This document shows positions 7,326 through 9,815 of a stretch of 9,815 nucleotides of DNA, piece after piece. The DNA comes from Deltaproteobacteria bacterium (GTDB lineage: Bacteria > Myxococcota > Polyangia > Polyangiales > B10-G4). The stretch spans positions 1 through 9,815 of the forward strand of contig JAFDCW010000083.1 of assembly GCA_019312705.1 (NCBI GenBank), in the 5' to 3' direction. The translations under genes were made by a program, and so were the position numbers. Numbering within the stretch: the stretch's first letter is position 1; each line of letters opens with the position of its first letter. Below the pieces are notes generated by a model. That model made no database searches and was not told where the DNA came from. It was given only the letters and a program-made list of their open reading frames with translations.

Positions 7326-7383
7326 TCTACTACCGAATCCGCGAACCCCGGGGGGTAACGTTTGGCGCTAAGCTCAGCGTCCC
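7326..7383. promoter_or_regulatory. 58-bp divergent gap, must hold two promoters
   Basis: The gap separates the GTG starts of the minus-strand exported protein and the plus-strand arrestin-like protein. On the plus strand TAAGCT at 7369-7374 is a -10-like hexamer ending 9 bp before the GTG at 7384, which would leave a leader of only a few bases; no matching -35 is present at the usual distance. A short GC palindrome, ACCCCGGGGGGT (7345-7356), lies in the middle. Neither gene has a good Shine-Dalgarno. Exact promoter positions cannot be settled from sequence. Confidence 0.3.
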
Positions 7384-9171
7384 GTGGCCTTCATCAAACA
7401 TCGACCATCGCTCTCGCTACGCGCCCCCGCCCTGATCACACCGGGGACCGAGGTGACGGCGGCGCTGATCGTCGAAGCAGACCGGGAGGTGCCGATCGAG
7501 GCCATCACCGTGGACTTGAAGGGGGGCGAAAAGGTCACCATCGGTTCCGGAAGCAGCGCGCGGACCCACAGGCGGTCGATCGTTCGCCAGCGCGCCGAGC
7601 TCTCGGGGCCGCGGCTGCTTCCCGCGGGGAGCCATGAACTCCGCTTCGCGTTCAGCCTTCCCGCAGACGCCCTACCCACATACTTCCAGGGCGGACCCCG
7701 CGTGGAGTACGTCGCCGAGGCGCGGGTGGACATCGACTGGTGGCCCGACGCCACCGAGAAGTTCACGCTCCGGGTTGGCCACCGGCCGCCACCCGCGGGG
7801 GGCACGGAACCGCGGCCGCGCACCTACAGCACCTCGCCGGGGGGGCCCGTGGGTTCGACCCCGGGGCTCGAAGTGAGCCTCGCGAGTGAGGTCGTGGCCG
7901 CCGGCGAACCCATGCAAGTCGCCATCGGAATGCTCAACCACGACCCGGCCCGTTTCAACGAAGTCCGGGTGAGCCTCGCCGGGGAGGAGACGCTCTTCAA
8001 CGACGAAGGTCTATATCGAGGAACGCGAGACTCGACCCGGCATCGGTACACGGTGCCGATGAGCAGAGTTCTCGAGGGGCTGCCGATTCGGTTCGAGTTG
8101 CCGGACGTACCACCGACGTTTCGGGGGGAGCTCTTTCACCTCAACTGGTTTCTCGATGTCGTGGGCGTTGTTTCCTGGGGACGAAACCTGGCCGTGCGTC
8201 TGCCGATTGAAATCACGCGGCCCGGGGCGGTCGGCGGCAACGACGCCGTCGCACCGGCAGTCGTTGGATCCTCCCGGCGGCGCGCCATCTGGGAACACGC
8301 CGCCCAAAAACACGGCATGCACTTCGATGGCCACGAGATGACGAAGTCCACGGAGCATGCGGAGCTCGTCGTCCGCCTCGGAGAGGACCAAGACGGCCCG
8401 GCGCTCGTCGGCACGCTCACCTACCCGGACCTTCACCTCGACCTCGATGGCGGCAAGACGAGCGGCTTTCATCGACTCTTCAAGAAGAGCGTCGACCTCC
8501 AGGACCCGCGCGTCGGCAACCGCCACTACGTAGCCGGACGAGACGACGCTCAGGTACGCGCGTTCGTCCAGACACTCGGCAGAACGCTCTTCGCCGACGA
8601 CCTCGACGACGTCGATGATACCGAGATGAAGTTCATCTCCCTAGACCGCGGCCACGCGGCCCTCGACCGCATGTGCCGCACGCTGCGCGATATCGCCGAG
8701 GCGTTGCCGAAGGCGCGGGCAGCCATCCCCCCGGCGAGCCCGATGGCGGCGCACCTAAGCACCTGGCTGGTCGTCGCTACGCGAGAAGCCGCGACCCTCG
8801 AGCAATCCCGAATGGCTTTGCACTTCGACCGCGGCCACGACCAGGCCTCCGTCATCACGGAATGGACCACCGATGGCACCCCCTACCGGACCACCGCGAT
8901 TCTCCACGTGCAAGACCCGGTCGACGTCGACTACCACTTCCTCAGCACCGGCCCCGCGCTCCCCGACGCCGACGCCCAACACTACGGCGGCGAGGCCCGC
9001 GGCCTGCTCGCCCGCCTCGTCGAAGACACCCCCCACGTTCACGTCGGTGCCAATACCCTCGTCGCCCACCTCGAGCCCCAACTCGAAGACCCGTCGGGCG
9101 CCGTCACGATCTTGAAACGCCTACAAGCGCTCTACGCACTCATCCGCGCCACCACTGGCCCCTACCGATGA
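7384..9171 (+). CDS. Arrestin-like double beta-sandwich protein with a duplicated C-terminal tail
   Basis: A 595-residue soluble protein without signal peptide or membrane segment. Residues about 8-131 look like an arrestin N-type sandwich: VTAALIVEADREVPIEAITVDLKG (24-47), then LLPAGSHELRFAFSLP (78-93), YFQGGPRVEYVAEARVDI (100-117). After a Pro/Gly linker (132-158), residues about 160-278 repeat the pattern in arrestin C or Spo0M/Vps26 style (VVAAGEPMQVAIGMLNHD, GLPIRFELP, FHLNWFLDVV). Such bacterial proteins (for example Spo0M of Bacillus) act as scaffolds, so a protein-binding role is inferred. The remaining 300 residues match nothing I know; they fall into two halves (about 301-445 and 459-590) that resemble each other. 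No catalytic motif is evident. The GTG start lies directly before the first beta strand; no Shine-Dalgarno is visible. Confidence 0.8.
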   Translation: MAFIKHRPSLSLRAPALITPGTEVTAALIVEADREVPIEAITVDLKGGEKVTIGSGSSARTHRRSIVRQRAELSGPRLLPAGSHELRFAFSLPADALPTYFQGGPRVEYVAEARVDIDWWPDATEKFTLRVGHRPPPAGGTEPRPRTYSTSPGGPVGSTPGLEVSLASEVVAAGEPMQVAIGMLNHDPARFNEVRVSLAGEETLFNDEGLYRGTRDSTRHRYTVPMSRVLEGLPIRFELPDVPPTFRGELFHLNWFLDVVGVVSWGRNLAVRLPIEITRPGAVGGNDAVAPAVVGSSRRRAIWEHAAQKHGMHFDGHEMTKSTEHAELVVRLGEDQDGPALVGTLTYPDLHLDLDGGKTSGFHRLFKKSVDLQDPRVGNRHYVAGRDDAQVRAFVQTLGRTLFADDLDDVDDTEMKFISLDRGHAALDRMCRTLRDIAEALPKARAAIPPASPMAAHLSTWLVVATREAATLEQSRMALHFDRGHDQASVITEWTTDGTPYRTTAILHVQDPVDVDYHFLSTGPALPDADAQHYGGEARGLLARLVEDTPHVHVGANTLVAHLEPQLEDPSGAVTILKRLQALYALIRATTGPYR

Positions 9172-9178
9172 GGTGAGG

Positions 9179-9214
9179 GGACGGTCCGCACTTTCTAAAC
9201 TTATCGAACTTTCT
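9179..9214. repeat. REP-like candidate and direct repeat before the transposase
   Basis: GGAC-G-GTCC at 9179-9187 is a 4-bp perfect inverted repeat that starts 8 bp after the arrestin-like gene. It is followed by an AT-richer stretch holding two copies of ACTTTCT, at 9190-9196 and 9208-9214, 18 bp apart, both followed by an A-rich CAAAC or AAAC. RAYT transposases act on short palindromes marked by a tetranucleotide, so this could be their REP-type substrate, or the left edge of the mobile unit. Only one copy is in the window, which limits the claim. Confidence 0.35.
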
Positions 9215-9258
9215 CCAAACAGGACGCAACTGAGCCGCTCTCGGCACGATGAGGGTGC

Positions 9259-9815
9259 ATGCCCCGTTTCCGCCGCACTATCCGCCCCGGTGATCTGGTC
9301 CACGTGATCTGCCGGTTCATCAATCAAGAGTTCCGCCTGACATCCAGCGCTGAGCGCGACGAGTACCTGCATCGCCTCGGCAAGGGCATTACAGACTCCG
9401 ACTGGCGCCTGCTGTCCTACGCGTTGATGAGTTCACACATTCATCTGGCGCTGGTCGCCGGCCTCGACCTCTTCGGGCGGCTCTTCAAGACCGTCAACTC
9501 GCCGTTCTCCAACTGGCTCAACACCCGGCAAGTGCGGCTGGGCCCGGTTTTTGCCGGACGTCCAGATAGCATCATCACGAGCCCCGCGCTGACCGGCCGG
9601 CTGATCGCTTACCATCACAACAACCCTCCCCGCGCCCACGTTGTCGAGGTCGCGACGGACAGCGATTGGACCAGTCACCGTGCCTACATGGGGCGGGCGG
9701 CCTGCCCAGAGTGGCTCGACGTCGAACTAGGCCTCGAACTCATGGGATTTGGCAGCGAAACGGGCGGACGCGGAGACTTCGAGCGCTACGTCCTCGATCA
9801 CAAGGACAACCCTCG
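9259..9815 (+). CDS. REP-associated tyrosine transposase (RAYT, Y1/HUH family), 3' partial
   Basis: The frame is open from the ATG at 9259 through the window edge (185 residues seen). It follows the RAYT pattern: an N-terminal strand VHVICRF (14-20), the metal-binding HUH motif His60-Ile-His62 inside YALMSSHIHLAL (54-65), LGPVFAGRPDSI (94-105), the tyrosine helix LIAYHHNNPPRA (115-126) with the probable nucleophile Tyr118, and DWTSHRAYMG (136-145). Such enzymes cut and join single-stranded DNA through a 5'-phosphotyrosine and are linked to REP palindromes. A further segment PEWLDVELGLELMGFG (150-165) and FERYVLDH (174-181) is shared with the longer transposases common in myxobacteria, so perhaps 100 or so residues are missing to the right. 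GAGGG at 9251-9255 serves as Shine-Dalgarno, slightly close to the ATG. Codon use is less GC-biased than its neighbours, which suits acquired DNA. Confidence 0.9.
   Translation, partial: MPRFRRTIRPGDLVHVICRFINQEFRLTSSAERDEYLHRLGKGITDSDWRLLSYALMSSHIHLALVAGLDLFGRLFKTVNSPFSNWLNTRQVRLGPVFAGRPDSIITSPALTGRLIAYHHNNPPRAHVVEVATDSDWTSHRAYMGRAACPEWLDVELGLELMGFGSETGGRGDFERYVLDHKDNP

Noticed and set aside
6660..7358. Plus-strand frame opposite the exported protein
   Set aside because: The minus strand has a convincing signal peptide and normal protein composition; the plus-strand product is His/Arg/Pro-rich without motifs.

Overview
The window is very GC-rich, with codon third positions almost always G or C, and reads like a chromosome segment from a myxobacterium-type organism (Myxococcota). 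Three things point that way: the base composition, a LexA operator resembling the Myxococcus form, and an imuA-imuB-dnaE2 cassette together with an arrestin-like protein and a REP-associated transposase. Placement below phylum is not possible from this sequence alone.

Left and centre (1-5396): a compact SOS mutagenesis operon on the plus strand. A -10-like box and an 18-bp imperfect palindrome resembling a LexA site lie directly before imuA. imuA overlaps imuB by 86 bp, and imuB is followed after 4 bp by dnaE2 (imuC). Together they should form the damage-inducible translesion 'mutasome': DnaE2 is the catalytic error-prone polymerase, ImuB is a catalytically dead Y-family adaptor that links to the beta clamp, and ImuA is a RecA-like accessory with a degenerate P-loop. 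DnaE2 has an unusual Gly-His hexanucleotide repeat inside a PHP domain that has lost likely metal ligands.

Centre-right (5408-6631): an MFS drug:H+ antiporter-like efflux protein of the TetA/DHA1 type starts 11 bp after dnaE2 on the same strand. It is probably co-transcribed with the SOS cassette, which would pair induced mutagenesis with drug export.

Right (6657-9171): a convergent, minus-strand, probably exported or lipid-anchored protein of unknown function. Separated from it by a 58-bp divergent gap is a 595-residue cytosolic protein with two arrestin-like beta-sandwich domains and a C-terminal tail that looks like a degenerate tandem duplication.

Right edge (9172-9815): a short AT-richer spacer with a GGAC/GTCC mini-palindrome and a direct repeat, then a REP-associated tyrosine transposase (RAYT, Y1/HUH family) that is still open at the window edge. 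No rRNA, tRNA or CRISPR array was seen, and no gene-free stretch exceeds 300 bases.
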